From assembly GCA_003446375.1 (NCBI GenBank), contig DMAW01000179.1:1-14549 (forward strand): 14,549 nucleotides of DNA. Reading direction: 5' to 3'. Below the pieces are notes generated by a model, which made no database searches, had not been told where the DNA came from, and saw only the letters and a program-made list of their open reading frames with translations. How positions within the stretch are numbered: the stretch's first letter is position 1; each line of letters starts with the position of its first letter. Both the position numbers and the translations under genes were made by a program. This document shows positions 6,024 through 14,428 of this stretch, piece after piece. The DNA comes from Eubacteriaceae bacterium (GTDB lineage Bacteria; Bacillota; Clostridia; Eubacteriales; Alkalibacteraceae).

Positions 6024-7829
6024 ATGAAGTTAGATGCAATTTATCACAGGACAACGGATAATTATTGTTATCCATTAAATGATGAAGAACTGATAATTAA
6101 TATCAAAACAGGAAAAGATGTAGACAGAGTATATCTCATTTATGGAGATCCTTTTTGGGGTGGGATATTAGGAGGAGACTGGCAATGGAGCGGCAAGCAG
6201 GAGGAAATTACGGATAAGAAAGAGCTTCCATATCATATATGGTGGTCGATTACAGTAAAACCAGAATATAAAAGGTGTAAGTATTATTTTAAACTTATCT
6301 CAGATGAAGAAGAATTATATTTTCTTGAAGATCATTTCTATACAAAAGAGGAAATGGATCATAGCGGAAATAAATTGGAATGTTTTATATTTCCCTGGAT
6401 GAATCTGTGTGATATAAATAAAACACCTGCCTGGGTAAATGATACCGTATGGTATCAGATTTTTCCGGAACGTTTTTGCAATGGAAATACAAGTAATGAC
6501 CCACCTGATACATTGCCCTGGGAATATCACGCGGTAACCAACAAAGAATTCTACGGTGGGGATCTACAAGGCATATTAAACCGTTTGGATTACATAAAAG
6601 ATTTGGGTATTAACGGTATTTATTTGACACCTATTTTTGAATCGGATAGCAATCATAAATATGATACGACAGATTACGTGAAAATCGATCCCCATTTTGG
6701 TGATGAAAAGGTACTCAAGGAGTTAGTTGATACCGCACATCAAAAAGGAATTCGTATAATGCTTGACGGTGTATTTAATCATGTTGGAAGGAATTTCGCT
6801 CCATGGAGGGATGTTCTTGAGAAAGGTCCAAGTTCTAATTATTATAATTGGTTTATGATAAATTCATGGCCCTTTGATAAAGAAAAAAAAGATACAAAAG
6901 ACGGATCTTTTTATTCTTTTGCTTTTACGTCTTATATGCCAAAACTAAATACTAACAATAACGCAGTAACCGACTATCTACTCAGCGTTGTAAGATATTG
7001 GGTGGAAAACTATGATATTGACGGGTTGCGCCTTGATGTGGCCAATGAAATATCCCATAAATTTTGTAAAGAATTAAGAAGATTAACCAAAGAATTAAAA
7101 CCGGACTTTTACCTGTTAGGAGAAATATGGAATGATTCTATAAACTGGCTACGAGGTGACGAGTTTGATGCAGTGATGAATTATCCCTTGGCTTCGGTTG
7201 TTACAGATTTCTCGATCTGTAAGGATAAAACAAATCGTGACTTTGAACATGCAATTAATCAGAATTTTACTCGGTATATGCTCCAGACCAATGATGTTTT
7301 ATTTAATCTTCTAGATTCCCATGATACCAACCGATTAATAGATAAAGTAAAAGATCTGGATGTTTTTTACCAGCAACTCGCAATATTATATACAATGCCA
7401 GGAAGTCCCTGTATTTATTATGGAACAGAAATAGCTTTAGAAGGCAGTTATGATCCGGATTGCAGGAGATGTATGCCGTGGAACCAGATAGATTCCGGTT
7501 TATATGAGGAAAGAATGCTGTTGGTGAAACGACTACTATATTTAAGAAAAAAGATAAAGGCTTTTAAAAGTAGTAACTATAATTTTGTTTACGATAGCAA
7601 CGATCCTAGAGTAATACAATATATTAAAACCGATGATAATCAGAAACAGGTGGAGGTTATATTAAATTATTCCTTCAGAGAAATAAAGCCAATGCTGAAA
7701 GGTAAAGTACTATTCAGTAATCTATTTAAAGATGGTAAGTTAAAACCGAAAGGAGTATATATTCAGCTGATTGAAAATGAAAGAGGACGAAATAAGGCAG
7801 GATGTGATAGTGTAGGAGACCTTATGTAA
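6024..7829 (+). CDS. CBM34-GH13 neopullulanase / cyclomaltodextrinase-type enzyme
   Basis: The protein has 601 residues from the ATG at 6024. An N-terminal CBM34 beta-sandwich spans about 1-120 (opening MKLDAIYHR, then VYLIYGDPFWGG), followed by the GH13 barrel at about 140-510 and a C-terminal beta domain. GH13 region I is DGVFNHVG (248-255), with Asp338 nucleophile in GLRLDVANE, Glu367 acid/base in LLGEIWND and Asp434 in LLDSHDTNR. This is the architecture of neopullulanase, cyclomaltodextrinase and maltogenic amylase (GH13_20), which are cytoplasmic enzymes, often dimers through the CBM34, that cleave cyclodextrins, pullulan and maltodextrins. No signal peptide is present. The last 15 or so residues (GRNKAGCDSVGDLM) look like a non-conserved tail. 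The gene lies 137 bases before the malQ-glgP fusion, with no terminator seen between them, so co-transcription is likely. Confidence 0.92.
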   Translation: MKLDAIYHRTTDNYCYPLNDEELIINIKTGKDVDRVYLIYGDPFWGGILGGDWQWSGKQEEITDKKELPYHIWWSITVKPEYKRCKYYFKLISDEEELYFLEDHFYTKEEMDHSGNKLECFIFPWMNLCDINKTPAWVNDTVWYQIFPERFCNGNTSNDPPDTLPWEYHAVTNKEFYGGDLQGILNRLDYIKDLGINGIYLTPIFESDSNHKYDTTDYVKIDPHFGDEKVLKELVDTAHQKGIRIMLDGVFNHVGRNFAPWRDVLEKGPSSNYYNWFMINSWPFDKEKKDTKDGSFYSFAFTSYMPKLNTNNNAVTDYLLSVVRYWVENYDIDGLRLDVANEISHKFCKELRRLTKELKPDFYLLGEIWNDSINWLRGDEFDAVMNYPLASVVTDFSICKDKTNRDFEHAINQNFTRYMLQTNDVLFNLLDSHDTNRLIDKVKDLDVFYQQLAILYTMPGSPCIYYGTEIALEGSYDPDCRRCMPWNQIDSGLYEERMLLVKRLLYLRKKIKAFKSSNYNFVYDSNDPRVIQYIKTDDNQKQVEVILNYSFREIKPMLKGKVLFSNLFKDGKLKPKGVYIQLIENERGRNKAGCDSVGDLM

Positions 7830-7953
7830 GACTATCCATATAATTATGATGGAGAAAGAAATTTTAACAATTCAGAAGAAAGAAAGTACAGTGAAAGTAA
7901 CTATAGTAGATTAAGAAGATGGATTTAATTAAAACGGTTATATAATATCCGGG

Positions 7954-7960
7954 AAAGAGG
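7954..7960 (+). promoter_or_regulatory. Ribosome binding site for a GTG start of the fusion gene
   Basis: AAAGAGG lies six bases before the GTG at 7967. The overlapping ATG at 7965 reads ATG TGA and is not usable. A TATAAT at 7941-7946 has no matching -35 box and would leave a very short leader, so I do not call it a promoter. Confidence 0.75.
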
Positions 7961-7966
7961 TTCAAT

Positions 7967-10900
7967 GTGAGAGAAGCAGGAGTTCTAATGCCGGTAGCTT
8001 CCCTTTCTTCCGATTATGGAGTAGGGGATTTTGGAAAATATAGCTATCAGTTTATTGATATTTTAAAAAAAAGTAATATGAGGGTGTGGCAGATTTTGCC
8101 CTTAAATCCATTGGGATACGGTGAATCACCATATCAGCCCTATTCTTCTTTTGCAGGAGATGAATTATACATTGATTTAGTCAAATTATATGAAGAAGGG
8201 CTTTTAGAAGATATACCACCGGCTTTTCGAAAGGGAAGTATAAAAATCAGTTATCAGGAAGTAAGAAGCTATAAAGAAAAATTTTTAAAAGCGGCATTTT
8301 TAAACTTTGTTCCGAATCAGGAATATGAAGAATTTGCAAGTCAGGAATGGGTTTATTTATATGCTGTTTATCTGACCTTTAAGAAAAAAAATCAAATGAA
8401 ATGCTGGAATGAGTGGCAGGAAGAACATAAAAACTGGATAACGGATCGAATTTTTGATGAAAGTATCTATGAAGAAGATATCCGTTATGAAATGTTTATT
8501 CAGTATGAATTTTACCGTCAGTGGATTGCATTAAAGCAATATGCCAATGATTTGGGAATTAAGATTATGGGAGATGTTCCTTTTTATGTTGGAATCGATT
8601 CATTGGATGTGTGGGGAGATCAGGAAGATTTCTTATTAGATAAGGATGGACACCCGATCTTTATTGCTGGAGTGCCGCCGGATTATTTCAGCCGTACCGG
8701 CCAGAGATGGGGAAATCCTATCTACAACTGGGAGCACATGAAAGACAACGGATTTCGTTTTTGGTTAAATCGTATCGGTTATAATTCCAAGCTGTTTGAT
8801 ATTATACGTATTGATCATTTCCGGGCTTTTGATACTTATTGGAAGATACCAGCTTCCTGTGAAACAGCAATTGAAGGAGAATGGGTGGAAGCCCCCGGTT
8901 ATGAAGTGTTTTATCTGCTCTTTGAAGCCTATCCGGATATTAATATTGTAGCGGAAGACTTAGGGGATATGAGACCGGAAGTATATAAATTAAGGGATCA
9001 TTATGGTTTAAAGGGAATGAAAATTATTCAGTTTACCTTTGATCCGCTAGAGGGTAATAACAATTTTGTGGACAGGGAAAACATGATAGTTTATACCGGA
9101 ACCCATGACAATGAAACCATACTGGGATGGTTCGAAAACCAATCTGGGCAGGTGCAGAATGAGACTGACCTGGAATTGTATTCCTTAGGATACGATACCG
9201 GTTCCATTTCTCATAGATTCATTCTTTATACTCTGGATAACATCGCTGATATGGCAATCATACCGGTTCAGGATATTCTGGAATTAGGTAATGAAGGACG
9301 CCTTAATACACCCGGTACCTTAGGAGCCCCTAACTGGGTTTGGAAATTAGACAGTCTGGAGAAATTAAACAGACAGGTGGAATTTCTTAAAGAAGCGGTA
9401 ACCGCCAGTGGGCGGACCGGGGAAAGCAGTAAAGTAAGTATAAAAACCAAAGATCCAGAAAGAATTCTAAGAAAACTTCTCGAACAGCAATATGGTAAAA
9501 CCATAGAACAGTGTAATAAGAAGCAATTGCTTTATGGATTATTGGGAATGGTGAAACGACTTGCGGTAGGCAGGGAGGTAACAGGAGATAAACGCAAACT
9601 ATATTATATATCTGCAGAATTTTTAATCGGTAAGCTGTTATCCAACAACCTGATTAATTTAGGCATATATGAAGATATGAAAGAATTACTGGCGACTAAC
9701 GGGCAGAGTTTGTCGCTGGTAGAGGAAGCAGAACCAGAACCGTCTTTGGGTAATGGAGGCCTTGGACGTTTGGCAGCCTGTTTCCTGGATTCCATAGCAA
9801 GCCTTGGTCTGGCAGGCGACGGAATCGGACTGAATTATCATTTTGGGTTATTCAAACAACAGTTTGAGGATAATCTTCAAAAAGAAGAGAAAAATCCATG
9901 GATTGAGAAAACCAGTTGGCTGACGAAAAAGAATCACACCTATGAAGTAGAATTCAGCGGGTTTAAAGTAAAGTCCATCCTTTATGATATTGATGTTATA
10001 GGGTATCAGAATAGAACCAATAAACTTCATTTATTTGATACAGAGCTGGTGGATGAAAGCCTGGTAGAGGAGGGGATTGATTTTGATAAAGAAGATATTA
10101 AACGAAATCTTACGCTTTTCTTATATCCGGATGACAGTGATGAAGCAGGGCAGCAGCTGCGTATTTACCAACAATATTTTATGGTAAGCTGCGGAGCACA
10201 ATATATTTTGGAAGAATCTATAAGAAGGGGAAGCAATCTTCATGATTTGTATGAACATGCGGTAATACAAATCAATGATACCCATCCAAGTATGGTAATT
10301 CCAGAACTGATCCGTTTATTGATGAAACAAGGAATCAGTTTGGATGAAGCCATTGAAATCGTATCCAAAACCTGCGCTTATACGAATCATACAATTCTTG
10401 CCGAAGCTTTGGAAAAATGGCCGATTGATTACTTAAAGAAAGTAGTTCCCCAATTGGTGCCAATTATTGAAGTACTGGATAACCGGGTAAGGCGAAAATT
10501 CGGAGATAAAGATGTGGTTATTATCGATAACCAGGACAAGGTGCATATGGCTTCTATGGATATTCATTACGGTTTTAGCGTAAATGGAGTAGCCGCGCTG
10601 CATACGGAGATTTTAAAATCCTCGGAATTAAACCAGTTTTATGAAATTTATCCTGAGAAATTCAATAGTAAGACCAATGGCATAACATTCAGGCGTTGGC
10701 TGTTACACTGTAACCGAGACCTTACTTCCTATATTGAAAGTCTAATCGGGCATGGCTTCCATACGGACGCCATGGAACTAGAAAAACTGATGGATTTTAG
10801 TGATGAGGAATCAGTGCTTAACAAGCTTCTGGAGATCAAATTCAATAACAAGTTAAAGTTAAAATCCTGGCTTAAGATAAATCAGGGAATTGATATAGAT

Positions 10901-11725
10901 GAAAATTCTATTTTTGATATTCAGATTAAACGTCTTCATGAATATAAACGCCAGCAAATGAATGCACTTTATGTTATTTATAAATACCATGAAATTAAAA
11001 AGGGAAAGCTTCCCGTAAGACCGATTACGGTTATCTTCAGTGCGAAGGCCGCTCCGGCTTATATTATTGCTAAAGATATTATTCATCTGATTCTTTGCCT
11101 GCAGGAGTTAATTAACAATGATACAGAGGTAAGTCCTTATCTTAAGATAGTTATGGTGGAAGATTATAATGTATCAAAAGCAGAGGTGCTGATACCGGCT
11201 TGTGATATTTCGGAGCAGATTTCCTTAGCCTCCAAGGAGGCCAGTGGTACCGGTAATATGAAGTTTATGTTAAACGGAGCCGTAACGCTGGGAACATTAG
11301 ATGGAGCCAATGTTGAAATCAGTGAATTAGTCAGAGAGGATAATATTTATCTGTTTGGAGAAACCAGTGACCAGGTAATCGAACATTATGAAAAAGAGGA
11401 TTATATTTCTAAAAAATATTACCAGAAAGATGAAGATATTAAATATACTTTGGATTTTATTATCAGTGATCAGATGTTATCCATTGGTAAGGAAGAAAAT
11501 CTTGTAAGGCTTTATAAAGAAATTCTGAATAAGGATTGGTTTATGTCCTTGCTTGATTTTAAAGACTATGTAAGGGTAAGGGAAATGGCATATAATGATT
11601 ATGAAGACCGTTTAAGCTGGGCTTATAAAATGTTGGTTAATATCAGCAAAGCCGGTTATTTTTCTTCCGACCGTACTATTGCTCAATATAACAGGGATAT
11701 ATGGAAACTGGATGAGAAAATATAA
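7967..11725 (+). CDS. Fused 4-alpha-glucanotransferase (GH77) and glycogen/maltodextrin phosphorylase (GT35)
   Basis: One uninterrupted frame of 1252 residues holds two complete enzymes. Residues 1 to about 478 are a MalQ-type amylomaltase, with nucleophile Asp283 in IRIDHFRAF, acid/base Glu330 in VAEDLG, Asp381 in THDNE and the RLNTPGT motif at 445-451. Residues about 496-1252 are a full-length phosphorylase, with GNGGLGRL (595-602) and the pyridoxal phosphate site EASGTGNMKF with Lys1099. A Ser/Thr/Lys-rich linker of about 17 residues joins them. No ATG or GTG lies in frame between residues 430 and 527, so separate translation of the second half is unlikely. GH77 disproportionates short maltodextrins into longer ones, releasing glucose; GT35 phosphorolyses chains to glucose-1-phosphate. 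Physical coupling could pass chains between the sites. The enzyme should be cytoplasmic. Usually these are two genes (malQ, glgP/malP). Confidence 0.95.
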   Translation: MREAGVLMPVASLSSDYGVGDFGKYSYQFIDILKKSNMRVWQILPLNPLGYGESPYQPYSSFAGDELYIDLVKLYEEGLLEDIPPAFRKGSIKISYQEVRSYKEKFLKAAFLNFVPNQEYEEFASQEWVYLYAVYLTFKKKNQMKCWNEWQEEHKNWITDRIFDESIYEEDIRYEMFIQYEFYRQWIALKQYANDLGIKIMGDVPFYVGIDSLDVWGDQEDFLLDKDGHPIFIAGVPPDYFSRTGQRWGNPIYNWEHMKDNGFRFWLNRIGYNSKLFDIIRIDHFRAFDTYWKIPASCETAIEGEWVEAPGYEVFYLLFEAYPDINIVAEDLGDMRPEVYKLRDHYGLKGMKIIQFTFDPLEGNNNFVDRENMIVYTGTHDNETILGWFENQSGQVQNETDLELYSLGYDTGSISHRFILYTLDNIADMAIIPVQDILELGNEGRLNTPGTLGAPNWVWKLDSLEKLNRQVEFLKEAVTASGRTGESSKVSIKTKDPERILRKLLEQQYGKTIEQCNKKQLLYGLLGMVKRLAVGREVTGDKRKLYYISAEFLIGKLLSNNLINLGIYEDMKELLATNGQSLSLVEEAEPEPSLGNGGLGRLAACFLDSIASLGLAGDGIGLNYHFGLFKQQFEDNLQKEEKNPWIEKTSWLTKKNHTYEVEFSGFKVKSILYDIDVIGYQNRTNKLHLFDTELVDESLVEEGIDFDKEDIKRNLTLFLYPDDSDEAGQQLRIYQQYFMVSCGAQYILEESIRRGSNLHDLYEHAVIQINDTHPSMVIPELIRLLMKQGISLDEAIEIVSKTCAYTNHTILAEALEKWPIDYLKKVVPQLVPIIEVLDNRVRRKFGDKDVVIIDNQDKVHMASMDIHYGFSVNGVAALHTEILKSSELNQFYEIYPEKFNSKTNGITFRRWLLHCNRDLTSYIESLIGHGFHTDAMELEKLMDFSDEESVLNKLLEIKFNNKLKLKSWLKINQGIDIDENSIFDIQIKRLHEYKRQQMNALYVIYKYHEIKKGKLPVRPITVIFSAKAAPAYIIAKDIIHLILCLQELINNDTEVSPYLKIVMVEDYNVSKAEVLIPACDISEQISLASKEASGTGNMKFMLNGAVTLGTLDGANVEISELVREDNIYLFGETSDQVIEHYEKEDYISKKYYQKDEDIKYTLDFIISDQMLSIGKEENLVRLYKEILNKDWFMSLLDFKDYVRVREMAYNDYEDRLSWAYKMLVNISKAGYFSSDRTIAQYNRDIWKLDEKI

Positions 11726-11931
11726 TTACTGAATTAATTTTAGGCTAATATACTTGGAATAAGTTTTACTATCATATATATATGGCTTAAATTGGGAATG
11801 TGTTCTAAATGTTTGATAAAACGGTGTAATTTCCACTATGCAATTAATTAAAGAAATACGGTTTTTACTCCTGTAATAGTTATTATATAGTCAACAATAT
11901 AATGGGACAATTATACATATGAGGTAGAATA
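11726..11931. other. AT-rich spacer between the fusion gene and the MBL gene
   Basis: The spacer is 206 bases, has no gene and no convincing terminator hairpin, and includes a TATATATATA tract around 11775. Confidence 0.4.
11864..11903 (+). promoter_or_regulatory. Weak promoter candidates for the MBL gene
   Basis: TTTACT (11864-11869) and TATAGT (11886-11891) are spaced by 16 bases. A perfect TATAAT also lies at 11898-11903, without a recognisable -35 box. Either would give a leader of a few tens of bases or less before the ATG at 11932. AT-rich DNA yields such matches by chance. Confidence 0.25.
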
Positions 11932-12789
11932 ATGATTAAAAATAATGCATTTGTCTATAAAGATAATTTGAATATGGAATCAATAGAAGGATTCATGGTA
12001 CAGCAGGTTTCTAATGATGTTTTTGCAATTGATGAATATGGAATTGCTTTGATGTATCTTATAATTGGTAATGATAAAGCTCTATTAATTGATACGGGTA
12101 TGGGACTTGGTAATGTGAAAAGGGTAACAGAGAAGATTACAGATCTCCCCATAGTTGTTGTAAATTCTCATCATCATTATGATCATGCAGGAGGCAATCT
12201 TAATTTCAAGCAAATATTCTGTCATAAAAACGCAGTCACATGGATTGATAGAGAGAATACAACTGAATATAGAGAAAAATTTTTCTTAAGGCAAGAGAAA
12301 AGAAAAGAATATTCCGGTTGCCCTACCTTTTATGAAGATATGAAAAGAACAGGTAGTTTTATATTGACACCCTTTGAAGAGGGGTATATTTTTGACCTAG
12401 GTGGACGTCGATTAGAAGTAATTTTTACGCCGGGTCATACTGATAATTCAATCTGTCTTTTAGACAGAGAGAACAGGTTATTATTTACACTTGATACTTT
12501 GTGCAGTACACCAACTTTAGTGTATGATTCTTACTCTACGAAATTGGAGGTTTATTATAATTCCTTACTAAAACTGAAAAAATTGCGTAATACCTATGAA
12601 CTAATTTTTCCTGGACATTATCTGAAGCCAATTGGCAGTATCTATCTCGATAATATGATTGAAGGAGTCGAGCAGATTTGTTCAGGAAAAGAAAAAGGTA
12701 TAAAATGGTGCACAAGTGAGAGTGGAATAGATGGGTATTATTATCGTTATGAAAGAGCTTCCATTATTTATTCATTGGATAGGATTTAG
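11932..12789 (+). CDS. MBL-fold metallohydrolase
   Basis: The protein has 285 residues and begins at an ATG after GAGGT (11921-11925). The metallo-beta-lactamase signature HxHxDH is at residues 80-85 (SHHHYDHAGG), with further metal ligands His169 in TPGHT, Asp188 in FTLDTL and His229 in FPGHY. The strand-turn LLIDTGMG (51-58) is also typical. These make a complete two-metal site of the glyoxalase II/hydrolase branch. The fold covers thioesterases, lactonases, RNases and phosphodiesterases, so the substrate cannot be named. There is no signal peptide. The context, an oxidoreductase remnant and a ThuA gene downstream, suggests a lactonase-like or other hydrolytic role in sugar catabolism, as inference only. 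The stop (TAG) abuts the degraded oxidoreductase in the same frame. Confidence 0.85.
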   Translation: MIKNNAFVYKDNLNMESIEGFMVQQVSNDVFAIDEYGIALMYLIIGNDKALLIDTGMGLGNVKRVTEKITDLPIVVVNSHHHYDHAGGNLNFKQIFCHKNAVTWIDRENTTEYREKFFLRQEKRKEYSGCPTFYEDMKRTGSFILTPFEEGYIFDLGGRRLEVIFTPGHTDNSICLLDRENRLLFTLDTLCSTPTLVYDSYSTKLEVYYNSLLKLKKLRNTYELIFPGHYLKPIGSIYLDNMIEGVEQICSGKEKGIKWCTSESGIDGYYYRYERASIIYSLDRI

Positions 12790-13430
12790 CCTGGGCTGTT
12801 GGGTGAGTTATACCAAGTAGATATGCAGTATTTTCAGATGTGGGGATTACCGGATGCCAGTACTCCGTTAGTATGGCGGTTTATAAAGGAACGTACCGGG
12901 TCGGGAGCATTAGGAGATTTAGGTTGCCATGGATTAGGTTTATTTAGTTTTGTAATAGGCAAAGAATATTTTAAAAGTAATAAGCCATGCAGATACCTAT
13001 GTGAAAGAACGAAGGTTACCAGATGGAAAGGAATGGACTTCTCCAATGTGGACGATTACTATAATTACCTAGCCTAGATGGAAGATGGAATTTCTGCCTG
13101 CTTTCAGATTACAAGATTTGGTTTCGGCAGGGGAAATTACTAGCGCATAGAGATTTATGGGAGCAAGGGTGCCTTTGTTTATAAGCTGGATGACACTCCG
13201 TGTGAGGATGAGCTGGAGATTTGCATCAGACCTGTTGCAAGTGAAATCAATACATTTACAAAGGTGTAGGTCCAAGATCAATATAAAGTGGATCAGATGC
13301 AGTCTTTAGCAGATATAGTTAACGGTTGCGGTGACGGATGTCGACAACGATAGAGGACGGACAACGAAACCAACACTCTATGGATGCAGTGATTCAATCT
13401 TTTGAAGAGGAAAGATGGGGTAAATTATAG
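12790..13430 (+). pseudogene. Degraded Gfo/Idh/MocA-family oxidoreductase
   Basis: The translated remnant opens with LGELYQVDMQYFQMWGLPDA, then TPLVWRF, GSGALGDLGCHG, IEIYGSKGAFVYKLDD and, in another frame, TIEDGQRNQHSMDAVIQ to a stop at 13428-13430. These are ordered motifs of the C-terminal substrate domain of NAD(P)-dependent sugar oxidoreductases. The N-terminal Rossmann domain, about 120 residues with its GxGxxG motif, is missing, and the sequence begins right after the MBL stop. Three in-frame TAG codons interrupt it (13075, 13141, 13267), and the frame shifts between about 13310 and 13350. The longest open piece (12799-13077) has no proper start. In related loci this oxidoreductase pairs with ThuA, which fits the next gene. 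It is non-functional as read. Confidence 0.85.
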
Positions 13431-13506
13431 ACATAATGAAAAGCATTACAGGTTTATATAAGTGAGAAACAGGTTGGTTTTGCCATAACCTGAATAGTAA
13501 AAAATG

Positions 13507-13513
13507 AAGGAGG
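13507..13513 (+). promoter_or_regulatory. Ribosome binding site fixing the ThuA start at 13522
   Basis: AAGGAGG lies eight bases before the ATG at 13522. An in-frame ATG at 13504 sits immediately before this site and would have none of its own. An upstream hairpin CAGGTT/AACCTG (13470-13492) has no T-run. Confidence 0.85.
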
Positions 13514-13521
13514 AAAAAGAA

Positions 13522-14298
13522 ATGGATAAGATTAAGGTTACAGTTTGGAATGAGTATTTACATGAAATTCAATTTAAGGAAGTTGCAGCAGTTTATCCGG
13601 AGGGAATTCATAATTGTATTGGTAACTTTTTAAAAGAGGCAGGAATGGATGTAAAGACAGCTACTTTGTCCATGCCAGAGCATGGATTAACCGAAGATGT
13701 ACTAAGGGAGACGGAGGTATTAATCTGGTGGGGGCATATGGCTCATGATCGTGTAGAGGATGTAATAGTGGATCGGGTTTATAACCGAGTACAGGAAGGA
13801 ATGGGATTAATTGTTTTACATTCTGGACATGCATCGAAAATATTCCAAAAATTAATGGGTACGAATTCTGGTATGCTGAAGTGGAGAGAAGATGGAGAAA
13901 AAGAAATCATATGGGTAGTAGACCCCAGTCATCCAATCTGTGATGGTCTGGATGAGAAGTTTATTATCCCGCATGAAGAAATGTATGGGGAACATTTTAA
14001 TATTTCACAACCTAATGAGCAGGTGTTTATTAGCTGGTTTGAAGGAGGAGAGGTATTCCGCAGCGGCTGCTGCTGGCACAGGGGAAGAGGAAAAATATTT
14101 TATTTCCGTCCGGGTCATGAGGTTTTTCCGGTTTATCATATGCCTGAGGTTCAGAAGATAATAACCAATGCCGTAAAGTGGGCCTGTCCGGCCAACAGTA
14201 TACCGCCTGTAAAATATGGGAACCTGCCTCCTGTAATGGAAATAAAAACAGAAGATGCCGGTATTACCGGAAATCCCGGCTTACATGAAAAGAAATAA
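13522..14298 (+). CDS. ThuA-like domain protein (trehalose-utilisation family)
   Basis: The protein has 258 residues from the preferred ATG at 13522. It opens with KVTVWNEYLHE and contains WWGHMAH (69-75), a conserved LHSGH (99-103), DPSHPICDGL (134-143) and FYFRPGHE (193-200), characteristic of ThuA, a class I glutamine-amidotransferase-like fold without an obvious catalytic triad. The family is named after a gene for trehalose and sucrose use in Sinorhizobium and often sits beside Gfo/Idh/MocA oxidoreductases; its biochemical role is poorly defined. There is no signal peptide, so it is probably cytoplasmic. The gene survives intact beside a broken oxidoreductase partner, so it may act with a paralogue elsewhere or be on its way to decay. 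A terminator follows closely. Confidence 0.88.
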   Translation: MDKIKVTVWNEYLHEIQFKEVAAVYPEGIHNCIGNFLKEAGMDVKTATLSMPEHGLTEDVLRETEVLIWWGHMAHDRVEDVIVDRVYNRVQEGMGLIVLHSGHASKIFQKLMGTNSGMLKWREDGEKEIIWVVDPSHPICDGLDEKFIIPHEEMYGEHFNISQPNEQVFISWFEGGEVFRSGCCWHRGRGKIFYFRPGHEVFPVYHMPEVQKIITNAVKWACPANSIPPVKYGNLPPVMEIKTEDAGITGNPGLHEKK

Positions 14299-14311
14299 AA
14301 ATAAAAGGAAT

Positions 14312-14357
14312 GGGGCTGTGAAAAAATGAGTAATCATTTTTCATGGCTTCTTTTTTT
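14312..14357 (+). terminator. Rho-independent terminator after the ThuA gene
   Basis: Arms 14312-14329 and 14334-14350 pair through TGAAAAAATGA/TCATTTTTCA, with one bulged A, and an outer G-U-rich extension, around GTAA. Seven T's follow (14351-14357). Confidence 0.8.
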
Positions 14358-14428
14358 GCAAGAAGGAATTATGTTGAGTATAAAAGGGCGTAAAATCCCC
14401 CTCCCCCTTAGACAATCGTATATTTAGT

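Noticed and set aside
7830..7966. Small peptide gene (about 21 codons from 7848) or promoter between the neopullulanase and fusion genes
   Set aside because: There is no good ribosome binding site, no conserved feature, and the TATAAT lacks a partner box.
12799..13077. Independent 92-residue gene
   Set aside because: Its sequence is an internal piece of a Gfo/Idh/MocA protein that continues past the stop; it is part of the pseudogene.
13075..13269. Amber codons read through as pyrrolysine
   Set aside because: The protein also lacks its NAD-binding domain and has a frameshift, so simple decay explains the stops better.
14390..14412. G-quadruplex in the C-rich tract (G-rich on the minus strand)
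   Set aside because: Only two long G-runs are present, too few for an intramolecular quadruplex.
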